Below are positions 16,472-28,460 of a DNA stretch of 64,000 nt, piece after piece (position 1 is the stretch's first letter; every line of letters starts with the position of its first letter). The stretch lies in assembly GCF_024733565.1 (NCBI RefSeq), contig NZ_JANIOC010000007.1, positions 1 to 64,000 of the forward strand, written 5' to 3'. Origin of the DNA: Rossellomorea sp. SC111. GTDB taxonomy: Bacteria; Bacillota; Bacilli; Bacillales; Bacillaceae_B. The translations under genes and the position numbers were made by a program. The notes beneath the pieces were generated by a model. It was not told the origin of the DNA. It made no database searches and saw only the letters and a program-made list of their open reading frames with translations.

Positions 16472-18211
16472 TTGGAACAGCGCTACAGATGGAAAAACAA
16501 ACACCTGAGAGAACATGTACAAGTACTGAACGGAGAATTGTCTCCCAGTCTTCTTTTAAAGAATGCAACATACCTTCACTCGACGTTAAAGAAATGGGTG
16601 CAGGGACATATTTGGGTTTACGGAGACAGGATTGTCTATACTGGTGATCAACTCCCGGAAAACCTCGAGCAATGCGAAGTAATGGATTGTCACTCACAGT
16701 ACCTCGTTCCCGGATATATCGAACCGCATGTACACCCGTTTCAGCTTTATAATCCCCAATCTTTTTCCAAGTATGCATCCCAAACCGGTACAACAACATT
16801 CATAAATGATAACCTGATGATGTTTTTACAATTGGAAAAAAAGAAAGCGTTTACTTTATTGAAGGAATTCAGCAAAATGCCGGTGACGATGTACTGGTGG
16901 ACGCGTTTTGACTCTCAAACCGAGATGGTGGATGAAGAGGTTACGTTCTCAAATGGGGAAGTGAAATCGTGGCTCGAACATGATTCGGTGCTGCAGGGCG
17001 GGGAACTGACCGCATGGCCGCGGCTCCTCGAAGGAGATGACCTGATCCTTCACTGGATGCAGGAAACCAAACGGATTGGGAAAATCGTGGAAGGGCATCT
17101 TCCGGGGGCTTCTGACAAGACGATCGCCAAGCTTCGCTTATTAGGAATTGATGGTGATCATGAGGCCATGACGGGTGAGGATGTATACAAGCGCCTGATT
17201 CAAGGATTGACGGTTACACTGCGTCATTCATCGATCCGACCGGATTTACCGGCTCTCTTAGACGGGCTGAAAGAAAAAGGCATCGATTCATACGATTCCC
17301 TTCTTTTTACCACAGATGGATCGACGCCGGGATTCTATGAACAAGGTGTCCTGGATTTCATGATCAACATGTCCATCGACAAAGGCATACCGCCAATCGA
17401 AGCCTATAATATGGCGAGTTACAATGTTGCCAATTATTACAATATCACTCACCTGCACGGGATGATCGCTACAGGCAGAGTCGCTAATATCAACTTTCTT
17501 TCTGCAAAGGATGATCCGACTCCCGTTTCTGTGCTTTCCAAAGGCACATGGGTCCGTAAAGACGGCGAAGAGATGGAAGACCTGACCGAAATCAATTGGG
17601 GACCCAATGGATTCACCCCGTTATCCCTTGATTGGGAAGTGGGATATGACGATCTACAATTCTCCATGCCGTTCGGGATCGAAATGGTGAACGATGTCAT
17701 CACCAAGCCTTACTCCATTTCCATCAATCCATCAGAGGAATTGCTTGACTCGGGTCATGACCAATCGTTCCTCATGTTGTTGGACCGGAATGGCAAGTGG
17801 AGGATCAGCACCATGATCAAAGGATTTTCTAAAGGTGTGATGGGATTTGCGTCGTCTTACTCCAATACAGGGGATATTATCCTGATTGGAAAAAGCAAGT
17901 CTGACATGATTGCAGCCTTCAACAGGATGAAAGAAATCGGAGGCGGGATCGTTCTTGCGGAGAACGGTGAAATCCTGCACGAGATTCCCCTGCCATTAAG
18001 CGGACTTCTGTCAGTGAAGGAAATGCCCGAACTGATAGAGGAAGAAAGAACACTTAAAGGCTTGTTGAAAGAGAGGGGCTACCGCTTCACAGATCCGATT
18101 TATACATTGCTGTTCCTTCAGTCCACTCATCTGCCCTATATAAGGATGACACAAAAGGGAATCTATGATGTAATGAAGAAAACGGTACTCTTTCCAACAA
18201 TAATGCGTTAA
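16472..18211 (+). CDS. yerA: Adenine deaminase-family protein YerA
   Basis: A 579-residue amidohydrolase matching YerA of B. subtilis across its length. The metal-binding HxH is in GYIEPHVHPFQL near residue 90, followed by the TGTTTFINDN strand, the VEGHLPGA and DHEAMTGEDV segments and TTDGSTP, then a C-terminal adenine deaminase domain ending in HLPYIRMTQKGIYDVMKK. It may deaminate adenine or a related purine; activity of the YerA branch is not certain. TTG 16472 fits GAGGAG at 16457-16462; a GTG at 16463 is too close. It is next to purine genes, which fits a salvage role. Confidence 0.85.
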   Translation: MEQRYRWKNKHLREHVQVLNGELSPSLLLKNATYLHSTLKKWVQGHIWVYGDRIVYTGDQLPENLEQCEVMDCHSQYLVPGYIEPHVHPFQLYNPQSFSKYASQTGTTTFINDNLMMFLQLEKKKAFTLLKEFSKMPVTMYWWTRFDSQTEMVDEEVTFSNGEVKSWLEHDSVLQGGELTAWPRLLEGDDLILHWMQETKRIGKIVEGHLPGASDKTIAKLRLLGIDGDHEAMTGEDVYKRLIQGLTVTLRHSSIRPDLPALLDGLKEKGIDSYDSLLFTTDGSTPGFYEQGVLDFMINMSIDKGIPPIEAYNMASYNVANYYNITHLHGMIATGRVANINFLSAKDDPTPVSVLSKGTWVRKDGEEMEDLTEINWGPNGFTPLSLDWEVGYDDLQFSMPFGIEMVNDVITKPYSISINPSEELLDSGHDQSFLMLLDRNGKWRISTMIKGFSKGVMGFASSYSNTGDIILIGKSKSDMIAAFNRMKEIGGGIVLAENGEILHEIPLPLSGLLSVKEMPELIEEERTLKGLLKERGYRFTDPIYTLLFLQSTHLPYIRMTQKGIYDVMKKTVLFPTIMR

Positions 18212-18241
18212 AATAGTAAAGTAAATAGGGGTATCATAAAC

Positions 18242-19279
18242 ATGCTGAAAAGAGCTTTTATTATTGCATTAAGCTCGTTTGCACTTGTCGCATGTAGTTC
18301 AGATAAAGAGATAAAGAAAGAATCTGATAAAGAAGCCGCTACTCCAGTGGTGAAAGAAGAGACAGGCGTAGAAACCGAAGAAATGAATCAGTACCCTTTG
18401 ACAGGGATGGCTGAAAAGGAAGAATCCATGAACCGGGCGATCGCCGTGATGGTGAATAACCATCCGAAGGCCCGACCTCAATCCGGACTGTCGGAAGCGG
18501 ATATTGTGTATGAAGTATTAGCCGAGGGGGATATCACCCGTTTCTTAGCCATTTTTCAAAGCAGGATGCCGAAAGAAATCGGCCCGGTCCGAAGTGCGAG
18601 AGATTATTATATAGAGCTTGCAAAAGGATATGACAGCTTGTATGTTGCTCACGGATACAGTCCTGAGGCGAAAGAAATGCTGACCAATGGTTTTATCGAT
18701 GATCTTAACGGAATCCAATATGACGGGACGCTATTTAAGCGTGCAAGCTTCCGGAAAGCCCCTCATAATTCCTACATCACATATGAACATATCAAAGATG
18801 GAGCGGAAAAGAACGGCTTTGATATGGGGCGGCCGCCTGAGTCGCTGAAGTTCACTGATAACGGGGCAATTAACGGGGAAGCTGCCAATTCCGTGATGAT
18901 TTCATACAATCATAATCCCCTGTTTAATGCCGTGTATGATTTTAACAAAAAAGAAGGCCGATACGAACGCTTTTCAAATGGAGAGCAGACCATCGACTAT
19001 GAGTCGAAAGATCCCGTCCTGATCGAAAATCTTTTCATCGTAGAAGCTCCACATAAAATTGTCGATGACAAAGGAAGACGGGATATTGACCTCAAGTCGG
19101 GTGGAAATGCTTACTTGATACAGGAAGGAAAGCTCAGGAAGCTTCAATGGAAGAATGTGAATGGCCGAATCCTTCCATATGAAAAGAATAAACCTGTAAG
19201 CCTGGGAAAGGGATCGACGTGGATCAACGTCATTCCAAGTTCTCCAGGGTTGACGGGTTCAGTATCCTATCAAGAATAG
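18242..19279 (+). CDS. yerB: DUF3048 lipoprotein YerB
   Basis: A 345-residue predicted lipoprotein. The N-terminus MLKRAFIIALSSFALVACSS has a lipobox with Cys18, followed by a charged linker. The DUF3048 domain begins around RAIAVMVNNHPKARPQSG and includes FQSRMPKEIGPVRSARDYY. A second C-terminal domain (about 230-345) holds WKNVNGR and GKGSTWINVIPSS. Anchored on the outer face of the membrane; function unknown. It lies 30 bases after yerA and upstream of yerC, as in B. subtilis. Confidence 0.85.
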   Translation: MLKRAFIIALSSFALVACSSDKEIKKESDKEAATPVVKEETGVETEEMNQYPLTGMAEKEESMNRAIAVMVNNHPKARPQSGLSEADIVYEVLAEGDITRFLAIFQSRMPKEIGPVRSARDYYIELAKGYDSLYVAHGYSPEAKEMLTNGFIDDLNGIQYDGTLFKRASFRKAPHNSYITYEHIKDGAEKNGFDMGRPPESLKFTDNGAINGEAANSVMISYNHNPLFNAVYDFNKKEGRYERFSNGEQTIDYESKDPVLIENLFIVEAPHKIVDDKGRRDIDLKSGGNAYLIQEGKLRKLQWKNVNGRILPYEKNKPVSLGKGSTWINVIPSSPGLTGSVSYQE

Positions 19280-19300
19280 AAGGAAAAAGGAGTCTTTTTA

Positions 19301-19600
19301 ATGCAAATAAATAAACTAAGAGGCAAGGAGCTGGATCAGTTATTCAACGCTGTTCTTTCCCTGCAAAACCTAGAAGAATGTTATCGTTTCTTTGATGATC
19401 TGTGTACAATCAACGAAATTCAATCTCTTGCCCAGCGCCTTGAAGTCGCACGTATGCTTCAGGACGGGAAGACGTATCACAAGATTGAAACCGAAACGGG
19501 TGCAAGTACGGCAACGATTTCCCGCGTGAAGCGCTGCTTGAATTACGGTAATGATGCTTATCAATTGGTGTTGGATCGTGTACATGAGGAAGAAAAATAA
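19301..19600 (+). CDS. yerC: TrpR-like DNA-binding protein YerC
   Basis: A 99-residue all-helical protein of the TrpR/YerC-YecD family. The helix-turn-helix is AQRLEVARMLQDGKTYHKIETETGASTATISRVKRC (about 43-78). TrpR itself is a repressor; for this family the target is unknown. It is preceded by AAAAAGGAG and followed by the terminator at 19604-19639. Confidence 0.85.
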   Translation: MQINKLRGKELDQLFNAVLSLQNLEECYRFFDDLCTINEIQSLAQRLEVARMLQDGKTYHKIETETGASTATISRVKRCLNYGNDAYQLVLDRVHEEEK

Positions 19601-19603
19601 GAG

Positions 19604-19639
19604 AAGGGCCGCTGTCTATGACGAGCGGTCTTTGTTTTT
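19604..19639 (+). terminator. Terminator after yerC
   Basis: AAGGGCCGCT pairs with AGCGGTCTTT around a ten-base loop, followed by TTTGTTTTT. Confidence 0.75.
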
Positions 19640-19647
19640 GACTGAGC

Positions 19648-19895
19648 GTCATCCAGCTCCGGCGGCAAGCCCCTCGAGGTCATAAGTCAAACTGGCCAAA
19701 AAGGCAAAAAGCGCCTTTCCGGCCAGTTCGTCTTATGCTTGTCGGGGCTGGGCGAGCCGCCTCCGCTTTTGAGTCATCCAGCTCCGGCGGCTAGAGGCTC
19801 GAGGTCATAAGCTAAACCTGCCAAAAAGGCAAAGAACGCCTTTCCGCAAGGTTCATCTTATGCTTGTCGCCTCTGGGCGAGCCGCCTCCGCTTTT
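19648..19895. repeat. Tandem pair of 123-nt hairpin elements
   Basis: Copy A (19648-19770) and copy B (19773-19895) both start GTCATCCAGCTCCGGCGGC and end GAGCCGCCTCCGCTTTT. Each is a long imperfect palindrome: GGCGGC/GCCGCC, then an AGCCCC/GGGGCT pair in A that is AGAGGC/GCCTCT in B, then CATAAG/CTTATG, then AACTGGCC/GGCCAGTT in A. The arms changed together, so the fold is kept. They fill the yerC-pcrB gap. Related elements are familiar to me from Bacillus and Geobacillus intergenic DNA; origin and role are unknown. Confidence 0.85.
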
Positions 19896-19925
19896 GAAGG
19901 TAATGCGACTCGCTTCTACAAATGA

Positions 19926-19931
19926 TATAAT
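19926..19931 (+). promoter_or_regulatory. Likely -10 element for pcrB
   Basis: A perfect TATAAT 30 bases after the tandem hairpin elements and 35 bases before the pcrB start. No good -35 hexamer is seen at the right distance, so the promoter call is tentative. Confidence 0.4.
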
Positions 19932-19965
19932 ACGTTAGATGGATGTATGAATGGAGGAACAGAGC

Positions 19966-20652
19966 ATGTATGATGTCCAAGAGTGGAGCCATGTGTTTAA
20001 ACTAGATCCGAATAAGACAATAGATGATGAAGATTTAGAAGCGGTATGTGAATCAGGAACAGACGCGATCATCGTAGGGGGAACGGACGGTGTAACCCTT
20101 GAAAAGGTTCTTGATTTGATGGCACGTGTGAGACGATATACGGTTCCTTGTATTCTGGAGGTATCAAATTTGGAGTCGATTACTCCTGGCTTCGATTTGT
20201 ATTTCATTCCGATGGTGATGAACAGTCAGAATATGAATTGGGTGACGGGTTTGCATCACCAGGCTGTGAAGGAATATGGAGAAATCATGAATTGGGACGA
20301 AATCCTTGTAGAAGGATATTGTATATTGAACCGTGACTGCAAGGCGGCGAAGGTAACGGAAGCGAACACAGACATTTCAAGTGAAGACGCTGCAGCGTAT
20401 GCCATGATGGCAGAAAGAATGTTCAACCTGCCGATCTTTTATCTGGAGTACAGTGGTACATATGGAGATGTTGAAACGGTAAAAGAGGTAAAGGATTCAC
20501 TGGAAAACACGATATTATTCTACGGCGGGGGAATTGAAACCCGGGAGCAGGCGAAGGAAATGGCTGCTGTATCGGATGTTGTCGTCGTTGGAAATGCTGT
20601 ATATGACAATCTTAAAGAAGCTTTAAAGACGGTAAAAGCAGTGAAAGGATAA
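19966..20652 (+). CDS. pcrB: Heptaprenylglyceryl phosphate synthase PcrB
   Basis: A 228-residue TIM-barrel enzyme of the GGGP synthase family that in B. subtilis transfers a heptaprenyl group to sn-glycerol-1-phosphate. Seen are KLDPNK (10-15), [25 protein letters not shown] and [12 protein letters not shown], the last forming the phosphate site. Start ATG 19966 behind GGAGG. Precedes pcrA; the two are only 84 bases apart but have no known functional link. Confidence 0.95.
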   Translation: MYDVQEWSHVFKLDPNKTIDDEDLEAVCESGTDAIIVGGTDGVTLEKVLDLMARVRRYTVPCILEVSNLESITPGFDLYFIPMVMNSQNMNWVTGLHHQAVKEYGEIMNWDEILVEGYCILNRDCKAAKVTEANTDISSEDAAAYAMMAERMFNLPIFYLEYSGTYGDVETVKEVKDSLENTILFYGGGIETREQAKEMAAVSDVVVVGNAVYDNLKEALKTVKAVKG

Positions 20653-20736
20653 GGATCGAACTGGAGGTCCTTCCCTGATTAATATATAATAGAAATACAA
20701 ATACAGAACGTATGTTCGTTATGGTGGTGTGAGACT

Positions 20737-22962
20737 ATGCAATTTTTGACTGACCGATTGTTGAATGGAATGAATCCCGAGCAGGCAGAAGCTGTGAAGG
20801 CGACGGAAGGGCCGTTACTGATCATGGCAGGGGCAGGCTCAGGGAAGACAAGGGTATTGACGCATCGGATTGCGTATCTGATGGTGGAAAAAGGCGTCAA
20901 CCCTTACAATATCTTAGCGATTACTTTTACCAATAAAGCGTCGAGAGAGATGAGGGATCGAATTGAAAACATCCTGGGCGGAGCCTCTGAGAATATATGG
21001 ATCTCGACCTTTCACAGTATGTGTGTGCGAATCCTGAGACGTGATATTGATCGAATCGGGATGAACCGTAATTTTACGATCCTTGACTCTACCGATCAGC
21101 AGTCGGTGATCAAAGCGATTTTAAAAGAAAAAAATATCGATCCGAAGAAATTTGATCCCCGTTCGCTTTTGGGATCGATCAGTTCTGCAAAAAATGAGCT
21201 GACGACTCCTGAAGAGTTATCGAAGCAAATAGGCGGTTACTATGATCAAGTGGTCTCTGATGTGTATACAGAATATCAGAAGCGTTTACGAAAGAATCAG
21301 GCTCTTGATTTTGATGATTTGATCATGACGACGATCCAATTATTCCAGCGCGTACCGGAAGTATTGGAATATTATCAGCGGAAATTCCAATACATCCACG
21401 TGGATGAGTATCAGGATACGAACAGGGCGCAGTACATGCTCGTGAAACTGCTCGCCTCCCGTTTTCAAAACCTGTGTGTCGTTGGGGATTCGGACCAGTC
21501 GATTTATCGCTGGCGCGGCGCGGACATTGCCAATATCCTTTCTTTTGAAAAGGATTATCCGAGGGCGACCGTCATTTTCCTGGAACAGAACTATCGTTCA
21601 ACGAAACGGATCCTCCAGGCGGCGAATGAAGTCATCCAGAAGAATTCAAATCGTAAACCGAAGAATCTCTGGACAGAAAATCATGACGGTGAAAAGATCT
21701 CCTACTTCAGGGCGGATACCGAGCAGACAGAAGCTCAATTCGTCACAGGGAAAATCAAAGAAATGATGGAAACCGGCAAGAGGAAGTATTCTGATTTTGC
21801 CATCCTGTACCGTACGAACGCACAGTCCCGTGTGATGGAGGAAGTACTTTTAAAATCAAATATCGAATACTCCATCGTCGGCGGCATCAAGTTCTACGAT
21901 CGTAAGGAGATCAAGGATATCTTAGCGTACCTCAGGCTCATTTCGAATCCGGATGATGATATCAGCCTTCAGCGTGTCATTAACGTACCGAAAAGGGGAG
22001 TAGGGGCTACGTCGATCGATAAAATTGCCCGTTATGCACAGGATCATGATATTTCCATGTTCAGGGCTCTCGCAGAAGCCGATTTCATCGGACTCAGCCC
22101 CAAGATAACCAAAGCCGTGATTGAATTCATGGAAATGGTGAAAGGCTACACAAGTATGCAGGAGTATCTGTCTGTAACCGAACTCGTAGAAGAGATTCTT
22201 GAAAAATCAGGCTACACCGATATGCTGAAAGCGGAAAAATCCATTGAGTCTCAATCAAGACTCGAAAACTTGGACGAGTTCCTGTCTGTAACGAAAAGCT
22301 TTGAACAATCCAACGATGATAAGAGCCTCGTGGCATTTTTAACGGACCTTGCATTAGTCGCCGACATCGATAAGCTTGATGAGGACGATCAGCCGAAAGA
22401 TTCTGTGATCCTGATGACCCTTCACGCAGCTAAGGGGCTTGAATTTCCTGTCGTATTCCTAATGGGGATGGAAGAAGGAGTCTTCCCTCACAGCCGTTCC
22501 CTTATGGAAGAGGATGAAATGGAAGAAGAACGTCGTTTGGCATACGTGGGGATCACCCGTGCGGAAGAACAGCTCTTCCTTACCAATGCCCAGATGAGGA
22601 CGCTCTTCGGACAGACGAAGATGAACCCGGTTTCCCGTTTCATCAATGAAATTCCTGCAGACTTATTGGATGATGTGATGGCGGAGAAGAAAACTGCCTT
22701 CACTCCTTTCGGAAAATCAGCGGCGAAATCACCTTCCCGACCTGCTCCTCGAAAGCCCGTTGCACGTCCGGTCCAAACCACGACGGGTGGAGAATCCGTT
22801 GCGTGGCAGGTTGGCGATAAGGCTCAGCATAAGAAGTGGGGGACAGGAACGGTTGTCAGTGTGAAGGGATCAGGAGACAGTGTCGAACTCGATATTGCTT
22901 TCCCGAGTCCGATGGGAATCAAGCGTCTCCTGGCCAAATTTGCTCCAATTGAAAAAGCATAA
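20737..22962 (+). CDS. pcrA: ATP-dependent DNA helicase PcrA
   Basis: UvrD/Rep-family 3'-5' helicase, 741 residues, essential in B. subtilis; acts in DNA repair and in removing RecA and clearing transcription-replication conflicts. Walker [15 protein letters not shown] (about 30-43), DEYQDTN Walker B near 226, [14 protein letters not shown] (motif III), QNYRST, and [14 protein letters not shown] in the C-terminal half. The last ~70 residues (after a Pro/Ala-rich linker [11 protein letters not shown]) form the Tudor-like domain known to touch RNA polymerase. Operon with ligA. Confidence 0.97.
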   Translation: MQFLTDRLLNGMNPEQAEAVKATEGPLLIMAGAGSGKTRVLTHRIAYLMVEKGVNPYNILAITFTNKASREMRDRIENILGGASENIWISTFHSMCVRILRRDIDRIGMNRNFTILDSTDQQSVIKAILKEKNIDPKKFDPRSLLGSISSAKNELTTPEELSKQIGGYYDQVVSDVYTEYQKRLRKNQALDFDDLIMTTIQLFQRVPEVLEYYQRKFQYIHVDEYQDTNRAQYMLVKLLASRFQNLCVVGDSDQSIYRWRGADIANILSFEKDYPRATVIFLEQNYRSTKRILQAANEVIQKNSNRKPKNLWTENHDGEKISYFRADTEQTEAQFVTGKIKEMMETGKRKYSDFAILYRTNAQSRVMEEVLLKSNIEYSIVGGIKFYDRKEIKDILAYLRLISNPDDDISLQRVINVPKRGVGATSIDKIARYAQDHDISMFRALAEADFIGLSPKITKAVIEFMEMVKGYTSMQEYLSVTELVEEILEKSGYTDMLKAEKSIESQSRLENLDEFLSVTKSFEQSNDDKSLVAFLTDLALVADIDKLDEDDQPKDSVILMTLHAAKGLEFPVVFLMGMEEGVFPHSRSLMEEDEMEEERRLAYVGITRAEEQLFLTNAQMRTLFGQTKMNPVSRFINEIPADLLDDVMAEKKTAFTPFGKSAAKSPSRPAPRKPVARPVQTTTGGESVAWQVGDKAQHKKWGTGTVVSVKGSGDSVELDIAFPSPMGIKRLLAKFAPIEKA

Positions 22963-22965
22963 TAG

Positions 22966-25029
<2,064 letters not shown>

Positions 25030-25044
25030 GAGGTGTAACGAGGA

Positions 25045-26196
25045 ATGAAAAAAGGGATTTCGGTCGCTCTCTCCGCGCTATTGTTATTAGGAGGCTGTGC
25101 TCCGACATTTGAGAAACAGGATCAGGTCGTTCAGGAAAATCAGGATAGCGAAGCCAAGAAGGCCATCATACCAAGCTTCCAAATTTCGAAAGAATATTAC
25201 AAGACGATGCTTCCGTATGAAACGAGTAATACCCGGGGCGTAGTCGTAAATGATCTGGGATCAAGATACGATATCAATGAAATCGAAACGGGCTTATTAA
25301 GGGTTGCTCAAAATCGGTTTTCAACGGATGAATATTTCTTTAAAGAAGGTCAATTTCTGACCAAGAAAATGGTTGATAGCTGGCTGCAAAGAAAATATAC
25401 AAGTGAACAGCTGAAGGAAAAGGGTTTGCAGGAGTCTGAAAATGTCGGGCTTAATCCCGTGCAGGCAAAAGGGGAAAATGCCCCCATTTATCTTGCTCAT
25501 GTCGTTGAACATAATTACTTGATGAAGAAAGAGGACAACAAGGTACGCCTTGGAGGAGTGGCCATCGCCCTCTCCTTGAACTCTGTTCAATACAAGACCA
25601 ATATGTCGAATGGGACGAGAACCGTAAACAACATCAGTAATGAGGAGCTGAAACAACAGGGAGCGAAAATCGCGGGTGAAGTCCTCAACCGACTTCGTCA
25701 GAAAAAAGAACTCCAAGATGTGCCGATTATGATCTCTCTTTATAAGCAGGCTCCGAAAGATCAGGTCGTCCCTGGTCACTTCTTTGCCTACACTACGGTG
25801 GAATCGGACCAAAACGGCATTCAGGACTGGAAAGGGATCAATGAGGATTATTATTTATTTCCTTCCCCGGAAGCCCAGGAGAACCACCCGAACGATTACA
25901 AAGTCTTTAATGAACTGAAAACTGACATTGAAAAGTATTTTCCTGTCTACACAGGACTGACGGGACAAGCGCTCTATCAAGATCAGAAGCTGTCCAAAAT
26001 GGAATTCGAGGTGGCCCTATCCTTCCAAGGGAAAGCTGAAACCATTGGATTCGCCCAGCATCTCACCAACATGATCGGCAAACAGACCCCGGAAAGCTGG
26101 GACGTAGAACTCCTCGTCTCCTCTTCCTACGGACCCGAAGCCCTCATCGTGAAGAAGCCGGGCAGTAAAGAACCCTATTTACACATTTACGAATAA
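25045..26196 (+). CDS. camS: CamS-family lipoprotein (YerH)
   Basis: A 383-residue lipoprotein with signal MKKGISVALSALLLLGGCAP and lipobox Cys18. The CamS domain begins around KEYYKTMLPYETSNTRGVV and includes QGAKIAGEVLNRLR and SFQGKAETIGFAQHL. In staphylococci the CamS signal peptide yields a sex-pheromone-like peptide; in Bacillus the role is unknown. It lies 15 bases behind ligA and ends the pcrB-pcrA-ligA-camS set. Confidence 0.9.
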   Translation: MKKGISVALSALLLLGGCAPTFEKQDQVVQENQDSEAKKAIIPSFQISKEYYKTMLPYETSNTRGVVVNDLGSRYDINEIETGLLRVAQNRFSTDEYFFKEGQFLTKKMVDSWLQRKYTSEQLKEKGLQESENVGLNPVQAKGENAPIYLAHVVEHNYLMKKEDNKVRLGGVAIALSLNSVQYKTNMSNGTRTVNNISNEELKQQGAKIAGEVLNRLRQKKELQDVPIMISLYKQAPKDQVVPGHFFAYTTVESDQNGIQDWKGINEDYYLFPSPEAQENHPNDYKVFNELKTDIEKYFPVYTGLTGQALYQDQKLSKMEFEVALSFQGKAETIGFAQHLTNMIGKQTPESWDVELLVSSSYGPEALIVKKPGSKEPYLHIYE

Positions 26197-26204
26197 GAAG
26201 AGAG

Positions 26205-26238
26205 AGAACTAATCCAGAAAAGGGTTAGTTCTTTTTTT
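26205..26238 (+). terminator. Terminator after camS
   Basis: AGAACTAA (26205-26212) pairs with TTAGTTCT (26225-26232), followed by a T-run. Confidence 0.85.
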
Positions 26239-26374
26239 GAGGGATGTACCTTCTGAATTTCCAAAAAAATGAAACTATCAGATCGATTCATACGTAAAAG
26301 ATTAGTAAATCGATCAAGTGGACCAGAAGGAAAGACTTTTATTTACAAACTTGAAGAATAAGGAGGTAGCGGAG

Positions 26375-26491
26375 ATGATGAGTTTTATCGCTCTTATAGT
26401 GGCTGGAACGTCCCTGACATTTGCAGCGCTAGTCTATGAACAGAATAAAAAAATGGAAAGGAGAATGAAAGACTTGGAAAACAAACTATAA
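26375..26491 (+). CDS. Small single-pass membrane protein
   Basis: A 38-residue ORF: MMSFIALIVAGTSLTFAALV forms one hydrophobic helix, followed by a charged cytoplasmic-type tail YEQNKKMERRMKDLENKL that could form a short coiled coil. AAGGAGG at 26360-26366 lies eight bases before the ATG (26375; the next codon is also ATG), which is strong support for translation. It sits between the camS terminator and the inverted repeat pair that may end its transcript. Not recognised; function unknown. Confidence 0.65.
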   Translation: MMSFIALIVAGTSLTFAALVYEQNKKMERRMKDLENKL

Positions 26492-26515
26492 ATAGTGAGA
26501 TTGTCATGGTTACTG

Positions 26516-26563
26516 AAGGTCCGTCCCTCACCGCTTTAATGCGATGAGGGACGGACCTTTCTT
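26516..26563. terminator. Inverted pair of the dispersed repeat acting as a terminator hairpin
   Basis: AAGGTCCGTCCCTCA (26516-26530) pairs perfectly with TGAGGGACGGACCTT (26545-26559), with a 14-base loop and TTTCTTG after it. It stands 24 bases after the 38-residue ORF. Both arms are complete copies of the dispersed motif. Confidence 0.75.
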
Positions 26564-26715
26564 GTGTTATCAACACCATTGCGAAAAATGTCGAATGAAA
26601 TTTCAGAAAAAGGTGTTCCAAATTCAATCTATCTGTTATACAATACAAACATGTTAATTAATCTGTATTATAACAATAAGATTTGTTTAATACGCTTAAG
26701 GAGTGAATACGTTCT

Positions 26716-28305
26716 ATGTCGACTCAAATGGTTGGTATCAAGGTAACCGGGGAACTGAAACCGGGCTTTGATGAAATGTTATCCCCGGGGGCACTGCAGT
26801 TTTTAGAACAACTTGAGCGCAGGTTCGGAGAGAAACGCAAGGAGCTGTTACACAACAGAGAGAAGAAGCAGGAGCGGATCAATGAAGGAGAGCTTCCACA
26901 CTTTTTAAAGGAAACAGAATCGATCCGCCAAAGTGAGTGGAAGGTTGCTCCGATTCCGAAAGCACTGCAGGATCGAAGGGTGGAGATCACAGGCCCCGTT
27001 GATCGCAAGATGGTTATCAATGCTCTGAATTCAGGAGCGAAATGTTTCATGGCATGTTTTGAAGATGCCACCTCACCAACATGGACGAACCTCATAGAAG
27101 GACAAATCAACCTCCGAGATGCTGTACATCGCACGATAGACTTCGAGACAAACGGGAAGCGTTATGAATTGAACGAAGAACACGCGGTTCTGATCGTAAG
27201 GCCCAGAGGACTTCACCTGGAAGAGAAACACATCGAACTGGATGGAAAATCACTATCAGGAAGCCTTGTCGACTTTGGCTTATTCTTCTTCCATAATGCG
27301 ACTCACTTAACTTCAATGAATAGAGGCCCTTATTTTTACTTACCTAAATTAGAAAGCCACGAAGAAGCACGATTCTGGAACGATGTATTTGTATTTGCCC
27401 AGGATTATGTGGGAATTCCCCAAGGGACGATCAAAGCGACGGTTCTGATCGAAACAATCACAGCCGCATTTGAAATGGATGAAATCCTTTATGAGTTAAA
27501 GGAACACTCAGCAGGGTTGAATTGTGGAAGGTGGGATTATATCTTCAGCTATATCAAAAAGCTTCGGGAACAGGAAAATGTGATCCTCCCAGATCGTTCA
27601 TCGGTCACGATGACGGCACCATTCATGAGAGCATATTCCCTGCTTACGATCAAGACCTGTCACAGAAGGGGGGCACCTGCAATAGGCGGTATGGCGGCGC
27701 AAATCCCTGTCAAGAACGATCCTGTCAAGAACGAAGAAGCGTTCAATAAAGTGAAAACAGATAAAGAACGGGAAGCAAGGGATGGTCATGATGGGACGTG
27801 GGTCGCGCATCCTGGTCTGGTACCGGTTGCCATGGACGTATTCAACAGGGAAATGAAAAAAACGAACCAGATCGAAGAGAAAACATTACTGGAACTGGAA
27901 GTATCTGAACAGGATCTTCTCGAAGTTCCTCAAGGGGCGATAACCGAAGAGGGTGTCCGCCTGAACATTAATGTAGGCATTCAATACATTTCATCCTGGC
28001 TGAGCGGCCAAGGGGCGGCACCGATCCATCATCTGATGGAAGATGTAGCTACGGCAGAAATCTCGCGTGCCCAGTTGTGGCAATGGATCCGTCACCCGAA
28101 AGGGATCCTCGATGATGGCAGGCATATCACTATGGAACTCTACGAACAGCTGAAGCAGGAAGAACTGACAAAACTCAAAAGCCAACTGGGAGAAGATCGA
28201 TACAAGGAACGCCGATTCTCTGAAGCCGTGGACCTGTTCGATCAGCTCATCCGGAACGACCAGTTCACAGACTTCCTCACCATACCTGGCTACCGAATCC
28301 TTTAA
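26716..28305 (+). CDS. aceB: Malate synthase A
   Basis: A 529-residue malate synthase of the A type. It condenses glyoxylate with acetyl-CoA in the glyoxylate shunt. The family signature KEHSAGLNCGRWDYIFS is near 257-273, the glyoxylate-binding Arg is in VLIVRPRGLHL, an acidic magnesium site in CFEDATSPTW, and the catalytic Asp in HLMEDVATAEISR near 440. AAGGAG precedes ATG 26716. Pairs with aceA downstream across a 155-base gap that holds a dispersed repeat. Confidence 0.95.
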   Translation: MSTQMVGIKVTGELKPGFDEMLSPGALQFLEQLERRFGEKRKELLHNREKKQERINEGELPHFLKETESIRQSEWKVAPIPKALQDRRVEITGPVDRKMVINALNSGAKCFMACFEDATSPTWTNLIEGQINLRDAVHRTIDFETNGKRYELNEEHAVLIVRPRGLHLEEKHIELDGKSLSGSLVDFGLFFFHNATHLTSMNRGPYFYLPKLESHEEARFWNDVFVFAQDYVGIPQGTIKATVLIETITAAFEMDEILYELKEHSAGLNCGRWDYIFSYIKKLREQENVILPDRSSVTMTAPFMRAYSLLTIKTCHRRGAPAIGGMAAQIPVKNDPVKNEEAFNKVKTDKEREARDGHDGTWVAHPGLVPVAMDVFNREMKKTNQIEEKTLLELEVSEQDLLEVPQGAITEEGVRLNINVGIQYISSWLSGQGAAPIHHLMEDVATAEISRAQLWQWIRHPKGILDDGRHITMELYEQLKQEELTKLKSQLGEDRYKERRFSEAVDLFDQLIRNDQFTDFLTIPGYRIL

Positions 28306-28375
28306 GGGACGGCCACAGGTCAAACGCTGGTAAACCAGGCATAATCACTTTATTCAATTACCGCTTCACCTTGAT

Positions 28376-28389
28376 GAGGGACGGACCTC
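28376..28389 (+). repeat. GAGGGACGGACCTC repeat between aceB and aceA
   Basis: Exact copy in the aceB-aceA gap. A decayed half copy (AAGGGACGG) lies right at the aceB stop (28304-28312). Confidence 0.8.
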
Positions 28390-28460
28390 ATCCAATGACG
28401 TAAGACCCATACATCAAACATACACCGGTATGTATAAAACAAATAAGGGAGAGATTTAAT

